From contig MU623402.1 of assembly GCA_025201765.1 (NCBI GenBank), positions 1 to 64,000 on the forward strand: a stretch of 64,000 nt of DNA, written 5' to 3'. This DNA is from Daldinia sp. FL1419. Its lineage: Eukaryota > Ascomycota > Sordariomycetes > Xylariales > Hypoxylaceae. Shown here piece after piece: positions 21,489 through 32,668 of the stretch (within the stretch, counting starts at the first letter, position 1; the number at the start of each line of letters is the position of its first letter). The notes beneath the pieces are model-generated. The model was not told where the DNA came from. It saw nothing but the letters and a program-made list of their open reading frames with translations, and searched no databases. Both the position numbers and the translations under genes were made by a program.

Positions 21489-22796
21489 TCCCTTCTTTCC
21501 CTTCTGGCCCCTATTATCCTGCAAGGCTAGGAGCTCAAAGTTGCACTCCCCCGATGATCCTCCTGCTCCCCACTGTTTTATGATTTCCAACTTCTTGAAA
21601 GCGCTTCCTGTGTCCGCTTTGTTCATAGCCCATTCTATGATTTCCTTCCTGAAAGCATTGTCCTCCCCGTAGCACCTCCACTGATATGTGTCCATTCTCG
21701 CTTGTACTCTGTCATCGGAGCTGAATGGATTTGCCTCCAACGGCCCGGCGAAGGGGTTGCAAGTATCCGCACTTCTCATTCTCAATAAGTACGACCGTAG
21801 TTGGCCGGCCGCCTGACATTTGGATCGGCCTATTAGCACGCCGAGATGATTTGTGAAATCTTCTAGACAATCCACCACTTCATCAAAAGGTTGTGCTAGT
21901 TCGTCGGCGTAATAGCTGAGGTGTCTTTTTTGAAGGAGGTAATATGAATTTGCCCGTTCGAAGAGTTGCTTGTAGTTGAGATAATAATTTCCTTCTGGGT
22001 CGATAAAATTGGTACTGGTTTTGGCGGGTTCTACGTCGAAGCTGATGTTTTCAACGGCCATGAAGGAGAGCGGTAGTAACAAGCATTCATAAAAGTGAGG
22101 ATAGAAGTGCCGGTATTCATTGTGTCTTGAAATTGATCCGCCGTTATATCTGTAGTTTCGAGCCAACCATTTTGGAATGGTTAGTCCCGGTCGCATTTCC
22201 CAGAAGGATTTGGGACCGGACTTTAAGTGCTCTGGGTCCTTTCCTCCACAAAATCGTATGTTGAACTCGTGAATGATGTAATGGCCGCGCAGTATTGTTC
22301 TCAGAATTCGGACTATATCGAACTCTTTCGTTCTCAGTATTGCTAGTGAGACGATTGAATGGCCTTTAGTGGCAGCCTTAAATGATGCTGAAACAGAGTT
22401 CGGGCGGTAGCAGTATATAAACCGCGCCATCGGTGACGATAGGTCGTGAATAGTCCAGTACGAATTGTACCAGTAATCTCGTTTTTGATTCTTGGGTTTC
22501 CAGGTAACTCCCAGTTTTAGGGCCGACCCGGAAGAATACCAGGGTTCGGCTATAAGGTCGAGATTTGCAACCTCGATATTGTTTTGAATTTCTTCAATGT
22601 AGTCTAGAGGACTGTTTACTTTTGTAAAGTCGACAAGGTTGCCTCCAGGCATGCGAGAAAAAACGTCTTTTCTAAACAGCTGACAAGTTTGTGAGACTGC
22701 TGTGAGATCTTCGTCTTCGAGATTTTTGTGTATCATATCTTGAATCTCTCGTACACAGGCCATCCAGCCAGGTAAACGATCAGATTTGGGTGCCAT
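21477..22796 (-). CDS. F-box-like hypothetical protein
   Basis: This single exon encodes 439 residues from the ATG at 22796, which has a good AAGATGGC context. The frame stays open for another 75 codons with an upstream ATG at 23021, but that part is low in recognisable content. Residues about 15-50 (VREIQDMIHKNLEDEDLTA followed by a SQTCQLFRKDVFSRM stretch) resemble the two helices of a fungal F-box, which would recruit substrates to an SCF ubiquitin ligase. The rest has no family I recognise; it is rich in aromatic residues and resembles the large, lineage-specific F-box-like protein sets of ascomycetes. The C-terminus is a Lys/Gly-rich tail (RGQKGKKGKEL), partly encoded by the edge of a 9-base minisatellite, so this end may vary between strains. 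Confidence 0.75.
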   Translation of the reverse strand: MAPKSDRLPGWMACVREIQDMIHKNLEDEDLTAVSQTCQLFRKDVFSRMPGGNLVDFTKVNSPLDYIEEIQNNIEVANLDLIAEPWYSSGSALKLGVTWKPKNQKRDYWYNSYWTIHDLSSPMARFIYCYRPNSVSASFKAATKGHSIVSLAILRTKEFDIVRILRTILRGHYIIHEFNIRFCGGKDPEHLKSGPKSFWEMRPGLTIPKWLARNYRYNGGSISRHNEYRHFYPHFYECLLLPLSFMAVENISFDVEPAKTSTNFIDPEGNYYLNYKQLFERANSYYLLQKRHLSYYADELAQPFDEVVDCLEDFTNHLGVLIGRSKCQAAGQLRSYLLRMRSADTCNPFAGPLEANPFSSDDRVQARMDTYQWRCYGEDNAFRKEIIEWAMNKADTGSAFKKLEIIKQWGAGGSSGECNFELLALQDNRGQKGKKGKEL

Positions 22797-24028
22797 CTTG
22801 ATATTGATAGTGATCTTTTTAGTCGGAGTAGGTGATAGACTAATAGCCGTTGATTGACTAATATTGGATAACTGGCTTAGGCGGTGGATGACCGAGTTGA
22901 AGTAGACTATTGACTGGTCAGAGAGTGCTGGTTTGACGGTATAGAGTGTATGGGAGATGATCGTCAAATCATACCTTGTTTTTAGGTCGCAGGTTATTTT
23001 CAAATCGAAGATTTGGTTCATTCGCAAATCTTTTTTAAAATGTAGAACAGGGTCTGGTGAGAGACGCTGATAGTAATGAGACCTCCAGGCGTGTAGGAAG
23101 CTGTTGGTAAGCTTTTTTTTCTATCGATGAACGATAGTTTGAGGGTCCTTTATTATCTAAAGGTTCTTCTTGGTGATGGTAAACCAGATAATTCTCTCTT
23201 AACTGACGGTATATCGTATAGATACGAGGATAGGGTATTGTTGTTCAGTAGTAAGTGATAGGTTGGAGAGTTGATATTGAAGATTGTTAGATAATAGTAA
23301 GAACGGGGGTGCCGTGGATGATTTTATTCTAGCAGTGTTATCAGTTGAGGATGATGGGTGGAAGAGAAGAAATATAAGATCGGGTTGATTCTGGGGGGGA
23401 ATTCATTTATAGATAGTAAACAAGAATTATAGTTCACGGACTCGTCTATGGGCTGGCGTGGCCGAGATACGTTTTGGACTAAGCAATATTAGAATTCAGG
23501 TTTGTTTTGATGCCGGAACTATGTATACCCCAAGCGGATTCTCCTATACGTGCTTGTTTACCGTGGTTCACGAGCAACCCGTTACCATAAAATGATATAA
23601 GTTTTCTCGGTGATACGCCGTGAAACAAAGAGCCGTTAGGCTCAAACGTTTCATCAATAAACGGACATCCAATTTGCTCCGCCGCCTTAGTTTATTTCAT
23701 ATTCAATCATGTAAACTCCTTGGGCATGGGCGAAATACAACCAGACCTTACGATCCGACGCTATCTTTGCCTGTTCTCCCATAGCATGCATTAGCTCATT
23801 TGGTATTGTCACGATGTGGATCAAGATGCGAGGAATCAACTTCGTTGTTCCACAAGGAACTCTATATACTATGAAACTACGTGGCTCTTACGTATAGAAC
23901 AAGAAGACGTATTCTATATATATGTAAGACAACTAAACCCCTGACAGGTAGGTATCATACTTAGTTACCCAATCGTCCGAGACCTCCCCAAAATATTGTG
24001 AAACTTTCCCATATCTCGTCGTAAATAC
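22797..24028. other. Intergenic region with LTR-like repeat
   Basis: No gene is supportable. The first part contains the promoter and probable 5' leader of the F-box-like gene. A short LTR-like element lies at 23807-23946 and shares sequence with one at 50619-50729. Confidence 0.6.
23807..23946. mobile_element. Solo-LTR-like short repeat, copy A
   Basis: A 140-bp segment starting TGTCA and ending TGACA, that is TG..CA with inverted ends. It shares blocks with the element at 50619-50729: AAGATGCGAGGAAT, ATGAAACTAC, GGCTCTTAC and CTATATATA(TG)TAAGACAA. The flanks GGTAT (left) and GGTAG (right) differ by one base and could be a decayed 5-bp target duplication. It is probably a solo LTR or miniature element relic. 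Confidence 0.55.
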
Positions 24029-25047
24029 TCATCGCCCCCCATTCAAAAATCGAGACTCGTTGCTATCAACAGTTTTTAGGTAATCTTTTTCTCCGAAGTC
24101 CTTATAGCCACTTTGCTTGGTGTATGTATACAGCCATGGAAGCTGTTCAGGCGTCTCTGCAATTTTAAGATATTCCTTTCCAGCTACAAGTCCATCAATA
24201 TCCCGCATTACTGGGAGTCCCTCTTCTGAGCGTTCATCGGCGTAGTAGAACCTGTGTAGGTAGTGTCATTAGCGCGATCACTTGGACGGTCCAAAAGTCT
24301 ATTAAGGCCGGCGGGCTAGGACGGTGTTGGTTAAGGTTGGCTCTTATATCAAGTCTAAATTTTAACCTCTTCTAAGCCATAAAGCTTATGATGACTTATG
24401 CTCGGACGGGAACGTCCCGTCGTTTGACTTGAGAGAAACTTACTTGAAACCTTCCTTTGCATATGCCACCGAAGCGTATCTTATTCCATAAGCGGCCACG
24501 GTCTTTCCAACTCCAAAACATAGACGATTCTTAAATTGACTATGGTTCAGTATATTACCAGTAAAGATAAACGACTTCCCAGGTGTCTCAGAGGGTAATG
24601 CCCTGAAGGCTTCAATTGCGTGCTCAATCGCAATTAGGGGGGCCGTGCCATTCACAGCAACAGCGGAATGGAACTGTGAGATTTTTTCCGGGGCAAGTGA
24701 AGCAAAAGGATCCTCCGGATCATCTAGCGTGTATTGTACAGCTATAAATAGAAGTAAGCATATGTATACCAGACCATATGTTTGTCCGAAAAGGGAATAA
24801 ACTTGCCGTTGTATATAACCACTGTAGGAATACCGACGCTTCTTCGGACCGTGGCAAATACGTCTGGGATACTTTCAGGATCATTAAAATCAGCTTGGAC
24901 CTGATAGTATCCGCGCTTCTGGAACTCTTCTTTTGGCGTCCGTGCCACCACGACAATTTTATATCCTGCCTGGGCGAAGACAGCTGGAATGTGGGTGCCA
25001 AGCTTCTTTCCCGCCCCTAGGAAAAGGAGAATCGGTGGTGCAGACAT
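24029..25047 (-). CDS. Atypical short-chain dehydrogenase-like NAD(P)-binding protein
   Basis: The product is 253 residues from three exons: 25047-24807, 24741-24444 and 24251-24029. A glycine-rich dinucleotide motif GAGKKLG is at residues 11-17, then ADF (after a second strand) and VVIYNA. In place of the SDR Tyr-x3-Lys there is a FTGN...GVGK segment, as in the group of fungal GAG-x-x-G proteins whose catalytic activity is unclear. The first intron is GC-AG: only the donor AACG|GCAAGT at 24806 with acceptor TTTATAG at 24742 restores the frame and the conserved YNA; no GT donor in the right phase exists nearby. The third exon has no counterpart among simple open frames and was found by splicing. 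It is the leftmost gene of a minus-strand block with a Zn2Cys6 regulator, an FAD oxidase and a P450. Confidence 0.8.
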
Positions 25048-25768
25048 GATTATGGTCTTGGGGGTCTGATCGAATATGTAGAACAAGAGATATATCTGCT
25101 TTCGGAGCTTATTCCCCCAAAAAATCCCGATTTTGCTCGGGGGCGTGAGATATAGTCTTGTCTTGAGTAGAAGATCCATCAGTCTAATATACTCACCGGT
25201 TATAGCTCTAGGATTTGCGAGGCTCGCTTAGAAGCCCGAGACTCGCAATTTACCTAACATAATACTTAACCTAAGAGCCCATCGCCCTCGGTACTATTAT
25301 ATATTTCAAAAAGGACATGAAAGATACCTATATTAATTATCACCCAACTACAGCTGTTCCCATCTTTAGAAATTTCCTCCAGTGGTTAGTAGTTTTGCAC
25401 AATACCAGACCTAAGATTGGTAATTGCCAAGGTGCGTTAGACTTGGCTTAGCCAAGTACGATATGTTGGAGCCGCGCAAGTCCTACGACAAGATATGCTT
25501 GGTATTGCGTCACTATTTGAAATGATATATTTATTTACATTATTTATTGCATGTGGCTTTCCTTCGAGTTTATAATCCGTAAGGCTTTGAGTGGGCTGGA
25601 CAAGCTTACGGAGTGTTGACCAAAACTCCGTGCGCCCATCCGCGCACCATCCTATATGGTTTGTCAATTTTAAACGGCCTGTTAGATATCTGAGTCGCAG
25701 CTCGGGCCACCTGTGTCATCTTCCGGTCGAGCATTAAAAGCCTATAACGTCCTAAAAGAACCTTGAAG
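25048..25768. other. Intergenic region
   Basis: A 720-bp stretch between the SDR-like gene promoter and the 3' end of the Zn2Cys6 gene. A minus-strand open frame at 25437-25667 shows no protein features. Nothing else seen. Confidence 0.6.
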
Positions 25769-28334
25769 TTACCAACTTGTATTTGCGATATAAGGTTCCA
25801 TTATGTTCGTTAGGGCTCTCGAGTCGTACCCCCCTAATTCCGACTCGAATCCGGTCATGACACTATCCCAATCTTGGCGTGCCATCGGATATCCATATTC
25901 AAAGGCATCCGGAAGTGTACGACTATGTATATCTGATTCATCGGCTGAGTCATTGAAAGAAAGGGCTGTGTGAGGAGCTTGTTCGTGGTACTCCTTGAGG
26001 CTCAATGAGGTTTCGTTTGAATTTGATACCAATGTACTGGCGATGCGGTTTAACCTCTCGCAGGCATCGTAAACCTTTCGAGCAGTTGGGGAATTTGCAG
26101 CCGGTGGTTCCAATACCGATAGTACTGAAGATAGTAGAGCTAGGTCGGCATTGGAGGATGTGGCTATGGTATTTCCAGCTAGTACAATAAAAGGTACGAA
26201 TGGTACCAGGGATAAGATCCTACGTTACAATGTTAGACACGAGATAGACGGGACACGAACGAAACCTACACATTCAAAAACATCTGCCACCTAAAGGGGT
26301 CTTTCTGTAGCATATGCTCACCCGCTTCGACAACCTTGGATAGTGCCGTACGCGCAGCATCCACACATTCGTCTGAGCATTGCAACGGGTGAGATTGAAC
26401 CGAACTAGGCGGAAATATTCTATAAACAATGGTAAGTAGGCAATACATCTTGATATCAAGCAATACCGCGGCGGCAAAAAACATCTTCTCCCAAATTGGA
26501 TCATCCTCAGGTATCTACCTACTAGCGTTAGCGATGGACAGCGGGTAAAGGGTGTGTAATTCCATACGGCTGCAACGGATTCTTGAATTCTCAGAAGCCT
26601 GCTAGCGAATTCTCTAGCGTATTGGATACGCGTTTGTTGTGGAGCGCGCAACGCCGACGCCGAAAATAGCTTTTGCTGAATTTCCCCTGCCACTATCGAG
26701 TAGTCGAGAAGGCCGCCGTATACCCTACAAGAGTTAGCCGCTTAAAGGAGTTGAGTGCTGGTGAAACTAACCGACCAGGCATGACACGCAGATAGTCCGA
26801 GTTGACCGGGTAACAATTTGTCACGTCATAGTGATGTATAACAGGTGTTCTGCCACAGGTCATCGCCAACCCTTTGTCCCATAAATAAGTATGCCAAAAT
26901 ATAGTACTTTGCCGAAATACTTTCTCGTTGTCCGGACTACCGGGCAGACGATGAAAACCTAAATCTAGACACGCCCTGGCGGCGGCGCTTATTAGCCTCC
27001 ACGCAATCGTGCTATGACCTTCCTTAACGTAGAAGGTCCCCTAAAAGATAGTCAGACCCCATTCTCACACATTGATAGTTTGAACACTTACCAGAAGAAC
27101 CAAAGCGCGGCATGATTCCGTGGACGGTTCCGAGCACAGACGTAGACTCTGCATTGCTGTTTCGGCATTTGCTTTCATTGCCCTATTGTGGAAGCGTAAC
27201 GCCTCCACAGTAGTGCCGATGCGTTCGCAATCGGCTTCGGTGGCACCCAAGAAGATGTAATAGAGGCCAACGTTTACGCATATCCATTTCCAAATCGAAA
27301 CCGCCTCGGTCGCAAAATAGACACCACGGCACAAGTCGATGAATTCGTCCTCTTCAAACGTCGGGACATCGACGAAGAATCGCTGCTTAGTGGCTTTGCT
27401 CATACGCAAAAGCCTAAGAACAAGGTCTATTGGTGGAAGTGGAATATCCCCCGGAGACGGCTCATAGGGTTGGGAAAGAGATTTAGGTGCTGTCTGATCC
27501 GAAGCGACACTCTTGCCTGAGCTTGCCTCATGGAGCAGTTCGGCAACGGTCTGAGAGGAGAGCATGGAAGACGCATCCAAAGTTTCTACGTTTGGGAACT
27601 CGGAGGCTGCAAAGGTTGCTCCCAAGGCGTTTTCGACCAGGTGGGCGTGTGACAAGAATGAAGGATCGCCATTATAACCTTCGTTGACAGCAGATAGAAT
27701 AGGAACCTCTTCGTCAATCATGGGTGGCGGAGTATGATGTGTACTGTCTACTGATGCAGCGGTTGAATTAGGGCCGGGGCTTCTGCTCAACAGGAGTGTT
27801 TGAAGCATTTCTTTAACGTCGCCAAGTTGACGACTGACATCCTGTACGGCTTCGTCATATTTTGATGATAGGAGAACGCGCTGCCGCTTCTCAGTCGCCC
27901 GGCGAGTTGTACGGCAAATAACGTTGAGGGTTACACAGCTTGCGCATGGTGACCGTCTATCGCATTTTGTCTACTAGAAGGATTAGTATAAAATCAAGGT
28001 AGTTGTTGACTGTAGAAACTACCTATCTATAATAGGTAGGTAGGTAGGTAGGTATCTATGAACCAAGGGTAAAGGGGGTATTTGATATTGGGTTATACCT
28101 TTCGGGCTTTGCAATTATCGCACTGAATTGTTACGTAATATTAGTATTTGTATATCAACTATCACGAGTAAACAAAACAAAACGGGACAAAGAGGAGTAG
28201 CCGAATAACAAAACAAAAAAAAAAACCAACTAAAGGGATTCTTTTTTTTTTCTTTTTTTTCTTTTTCTTTTTCGACTTGAAATCCTTACCGCAGGCCTCC
28301 GCTCCAAAGGGATACCATTTTCAGTTTCGTCCAT
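25769..28334 (-). CDS. Zn2Cys6 transcription factor with fungal-specific TF domain
   Basis: The product is 689 residues from seven exons: 28334-28290, 28122-28099, 27970-27092, 27040-26772, 26724-26568, 26514-26270 and 26219-25769. The binuclear zinc cluster is complete only after splicing: Cys16-x2-Cys19-x6-Cys26-x5-Cys32-x2-Cys35-x6-Cys42. A short linker with coiled-coil character (DVSRQLGDVKEMLQTLLLS) follows. The fungal_trans middle-homology region spans about residues 165-450 and includes FYVKEGHSTIAWRLISAAAR followed by ACLDLGFHR. All introns are GT-AG; intron 1 contains an A/G-rich tract and intron 2 a TAGG microsatellite. Such factors bind CGG half-sites, often as dimers, and frequently regulate adjacent metabolic genes; the FAD oxidase and P450 on the same strand upstream are candidate targets by position only. 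Confidence 0.9.
28241..28273. repeat. Polypyrimidine tract inside an intron
   Basis: T-rich tract with C interruptions on the plus strand, within the first intron of the Zn2Cys6 gene (A-rich on the sense strand). Confidence 0.8.
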
Positions 28335-28825
28335 TTTTACCTAAAAAGCTGCATCCATCAGCCCTAGATCAACTAACGACGGCAGACGGCGGTCGGAAAA
28401 GGGATGTTGGATTAGCTCTCTAAAACCCCGGCTCCATGTGGTACTTTAGACTTCATCGGATCCCGAGGCCCCGATGACTCTCGACAATTTTTGCTTACTA
28501 AAGTAGGTTGCCTCCACGATAAGATGAGGCTGAGTAAAGCGATGACGATTCAGGACCCGGAGGCAAGCATCTAAGCCACATAATGTAGCCATAAAAATCT
28601 TGGAAAATCCGGGGTAGCCCCGACATTAAAAAAAAGGGGGGGAAAGGGGTTGAACATATTAAGAAGAAAACTGTATTATTAACCAACTAAATCGAAGAAA
28701 ATCTTTAAGCGAACTCAACATAGCCGCCCCTTATCATAGACCCCAAAATACATTATAATTTATAGAACCGCCCAGGACTGGTCATCCACATGTTAATCTT
28801 AGATATATCTAGGATTACGCCTGCA
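28335..28825. other. Short intergenic region
   Basis: 491 bp holding the promoter of the Zn2Cys6 gene and the 3' flank of the FAD oxidase. No gene seen. Confidence 0.6.
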
Positions 28826-30513
28826 TCATGCGACTCTAGAAATCTTGAAACCTCCAGGGATACGCTTCTGGAAGACTTCGGTTGGGTCGTACTTGGCGGC
28901 TACGTCTCGCATGTGCTGAATGTTCTCGGCGCCGTAGCTCCCGAGGGGATCCTGGTTGGATTCCGCGTAGTTAAGATAAATGAAGTCTAGATATCCGTTC
29001 AGCGACTTTGCTGCTTCCTCAGCCTGAGCCGTTAGCACGGCCAACTCTGCCTTCGCTATTGCGAAGTCCCTGTCGTTAGAGTTGACCGCAACGCCGGCGG
29101 TGAACATAATGGCATTGCCGCCGATATTTTCTAGCCCGAGCATGTTACCCCCTTGCTCCTGCGCGATAGTTCCCATGTAAGACGGAATAGGCTGGAAGAA
29201 CACCATCGTTGTGAACTTCTTCGGGTCTACCAACTTGCTAAGCTTCTTGACGAAACTTTCGTGGAGCTCGACACAACGACGGAGTATTTGCGGGTCATTG
29301 CGGAAAGTCAGTGTCGTTCCAGAGTTCCTAAACACCGGTTAGTCAATCAAGTTACAGTTTACCTTAAGCGGGTCTATAATAGGAAGCATACTTAGAACCG
29401 CCCTGAAGCTGCGAGCCATTAGCAGCCACCGCCATGTTTTTGAGAGTCGCCGTCTTGACCAAGGCCGGAAGAGCCCTGACCTTGTCAAACGCCGAAGTGG
29501 CGTTACTATTTCCCTGCGTATTAACGTAAATTGTGTTGACGAGTGTCTCAGGACTGCTTGACGCGTTGTGGCTCCAATAGGTTATAAGAGCGTTATCCGC
29601 AAAAGATCGATCTTGGTTGCTGTACCCAACCACCGCGTCAATTACCGCGTCTGTATAGTTGAGACTCAGAGCGCGTATTTCATAAAATAAATCTCGCGTC
29701 GGAAGCGCTTCCATGTCGTATCGTGTGACAATGCCATAATTGCTACCGCCTCCTTTCAAAGCTCGCCATAGATCCGCATTCTCGGTGCTGTTCGCGTTGA
29801 TAACGGTGCCGTTGGCTAACACGACCTCGAAATTCTTGACGGAATCGCAGCCGAATCCCATCCGTCCTGAAAAGAAGGAGTTACCGCCTCCTAAGAGGAA
29901 ACCGCCCACACCAACATCGCCATCCCGGCCTCCTGTTACGACTACCCCAGATTCCTGTAGGTTTGCATATACGTTTCGCCATCGGCCTCCTGGTTGGATT
30001 CCGGCCAGGTTCGTTTCGGGATTGTACCACGAAGAGTTCATCATTGTCAAGTCGATGGTTACACCATTGGCAATATTGTTGCTTCCAGGGAAGCTGTGCC
30101 CACCACTGCGCACGGCAATGTGCCAATCGCCTCCGCCGTTGTTGACTTTAACCAGTGCTGTTAAAGCAGTGGCTACCTCTTCGGTATTATGAGGCAGAAC
30201 AAGGCAGTCGGGTCTCATGCGGGCATTTTCGGCGTACCAAGATTGTATCTGAGGCTCGTAATCTTCATCTGTCGCGAATAGCAGTCGGTCACCGAGGCCA
30301 GCTTGTTTCAGGGCGTCGCACTAAACAGTGTAAGTATTAACCTCTTATCCATCCAGTGTTGTAGACATCGTCGCTTACGGGTAGGATTCCGCTGCTGGTC
30401 GATACTACCTGATAACCAGCAGCTTTAGGGACCAACGGAGGACTCCAGGATAGATCAGACGCTGCCGCCAGTTTGCTGGCCAAGGCCGCAGCACCAATAC
30501 AAGTTTTCAGCAT
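28826..30513 (-). CDS. Secreted FAD-linked oxidase, berberine-bridge-enzyme-like
   Basis: The 521-residue product is a flavin oxidoreductase of the FAD_binding_4 plus BBE type, which oxidises sugars, alkaloids or polyketide intermediates with O2. Three exons: 30513-30379, 30320-29392 and 29327-28826. Residues 1-19 form a probable signal peptide (LKTCIGAAALASKLAAAS). The FAD motif VRSGGHSFPGSN includes His120, the usual 8-alpha-histidyl attachment site. The segment GGRDGDVGVGGFLLGGG has Asp where bicovalent enzymes carry Cys, so attachment is probably single. The C-terminal BBE motif YLNYAESN...YDPTEVFQ is intact. Several N-glycosylation sequons are present. A TATA box lies about 100 bp upstream. 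It neighbours the Zn2Cys6 regulator in the same orientation, which suits a tailoring oxidase. Confidence 0.93.
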
Positions 30514-31335
30514 GGCGAATGATTTGTATAATAAACCCCTTGTTGCGTGAAATTAGGATACCGAGAAGCTGTGCAGTCTCAGTAAGACAAAATTGGAAGC
30601 GATTTCCACTTATTTATATAAGTCGGATATTTCGCAACTTATTTGTATTCGCCCAGTTATTTACTCGCAACAGAGCTTCATTCCAAGCAATCGGTCCATC
30701 CCAGAATATCGGTGATCTCGCATCGGCACCTAATTGCTTGGTTTACAGTCTGCGGATGCTCCCGCGGTGGATGCCTGTCGGAGGCCTAGGGATCCGAGGC
30801 ATAAAGAACCCGTCTCTCCCGAGCTCAAATGTCAGTACTCCTACGTATGATATCATAGCAATCGGTCGCTGAGCAATTAAAATTGTCGTCTACGTAATGC
30901 TGCATAAATTTAACGAATTTCGCGTATCTGGGTACTGGGTAGGCTACCTACAGTAGGAACTCGTGCGAGAAAGGGGTCGTTGAAAGCTATCAGCAATATA
31001 TGCCACAACAAACAATCAGACTATTACATACGATCATAGGATCTGGAAAACTAGGGATCCCGTCCGCTCTCCCATAGATAAGCCAGATACCGGAAGATCG
31101 TGAGCTGCTTTTTGTCACGATATACCGTTTTGCCTCAATCTCAATTGCTTCCTCATACCCGGACACCCCCGTCCCTTGGCCTGTCCACTTTGCATATGTC
31201 GCTGCTCACGATGTTGGTTTCTCCTTCATGGAGGCAGGCGCATCCGCTGCCCTGATTGTTCCTCCCCCTCTCCTTTTCCCTCACCCTCACCCTCAGGCTC
31301 TTTCGTTTTCTCCCCGGTAGACTGAAAGGCCAAAA
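30514..31335. other. Intergenic region
   Basis: 822 bp containing the FAD oxidase promoter and, toward 31335, a CT-rich tract with CCTCACCCT repeats that resembles the promoter of the relic gene beyond. No other feature. Confidence 0.55.
30611..30620 (-). promoter_or_regulatory. TATA-like box of the FAD oxidase gene
   Basis: The minus strand reads TATATAAATA about 100 bp upstream of the ATG at 30513. Confidence 0.5.
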
Positions 31336-31806
31336 ATGATAGCGAACTCGGAATTTGTGCCCGAAGGCACAACGAAATCACGGTTTGAACGTTCGCTCGT
31401 TAAAAGCTTCGAGGAACAACGAAAGCGAGATCGAGAGAATCGTCTGAAATATAAAGGCCAGCCTATAAATGATTCCCGTCCGGTCGCCTCAAAAACCGAG
31501 GCAGAGCGAGAGCGGCTGTGGGATGCCTGGACATTGTACGCGCAAGCCCTCTCCTTAATGCATAAATATTTGAGTGGTAAATAGTGTGCAGTTTTTATTA
31601 ACACATGAGGTCGCTGTAGTTACTTTAAAACTGTTCAAAATATCGATCCTGACAGCATTTGGATTAATCTCTGTGAAGGGATTGATGTTTCGGACTACGT
31701 TCGAGAGTTCTTTTCTGCCTATATCGAAAATTCTACCTATGAACGACCCTGCCTTGGGCCCGATGAAATAAAGACTGTGCGGGGTATTAATATCAATCGT
31801 ATATAA
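31336..31806 (+). pseudogene. Truncated, frame-broken gene relic
   Basis: A first frame (31336-31584, 82 residues) ends in LWDAWTLYAQALSLMHKYL, then meets a stop. The reading resumes in another frame near 31644 with IDPDSIWINLCEGIDVSDYV and continues to a stop at 31806 next to strongly AT-rich DNA. The two parts read as one protein interrupted by an indel or degraded intron; I could not find a GT-AG intron that joins them in phase. The composition (TEAERERLW...YAQALSL...DVSDYVREFFSAY) recalls a multi-copy fungal family often annotated with FluG-like or C2H2-linked domains, but this is uncertain. The 3' part of the parental gene is missing. Confidence 0.45.
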
Positions 31807-32668
31807 TAATAAATATAATAAACTAAAAATAAATATTTCATTAATTAAATAATTTAAAATAAAAAACCAATCAATTTTATCTATTTTCTATAGTTATTAA
31901 GTTATTTAAGTTTGAATGTTAGGGGTACGAAATTTGAGGTGTGCGGTTTTTTTGTCCCAGGACTGTAACAATCTGTAACCGAAACAGAAAACGGAAAAGC
32001 AACGTCAAAAAACTACTTATATATCGATTCCGTTTCGTACGGTAAAGCTTCAATGTGCCTATGCTCGATGTATTTTTAGGCTTCAACTCTTCATCACCAG
32101 TTTCAAGTTCAATGTTTCTTATACCATCTTGCATGATTTCCCTATCAGAGTCCTAATACCGCCGGATCAGTAGTTGGGTCGGCGACGACCAGCGAATCCC
32201 CGGTGTTGTATGTTTTTTTTTTGTTTTTTTTTTTGTTTTTTCTTGGTTTTTTCCTTCTTTCATATTTTTTAATCCTCTTTTGCTCTCACCGTCTCTGCCC
32301 TTCTCAGACGGAAATCCGAACACCCCTACTATAATAGCTTCATCATACGTTATTCGCAGTGAAGAGCATCTGTGTTATCTAAGTAGTTCTAGAATCAGCA
32401 AGTTAATTACCCCTTATCCACAATTTGCGGAACTTTTCCATTCGCTATTAGAAGCATGAAAGATAGGAATGCCCCTGAATTTATAATTTCTAATATTATA
32501 CCAAACATTATGTATTATATTCGGTAGCCTGCCTAACACTGGTCTAGTTAGTATCTATCACAAGGCGCCACGATTCTTGCAAGCAGAAGTATCCACAATA
32601 GTCAATCAAAAGGGCCTGCGATAAGTAAACCTCGATTATACATTCCTAATGCTCTCAACCCTTACAGT
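31807..32668. other. AT-rich intergenic region
   Basis: 31790-31920 is almost pure A/T, resembling RIP-mutated or decayed repeat DNA. A T-rich tract interrupted by G (32212-32252) follows. No gene is supported. Confidence 0.6.
32212..32252. repeat. T-rich low-complexity tract
   Basis: Runs of T separated by single G or C bases. Confidence 0.85.

Noticed and set aside
22797..23021. 75-codon N-terminal extension of the F-box-like protein
   Set aside because: No conserved content; the ATG at 22796 has a better context and sits right before the F-box-like helices.
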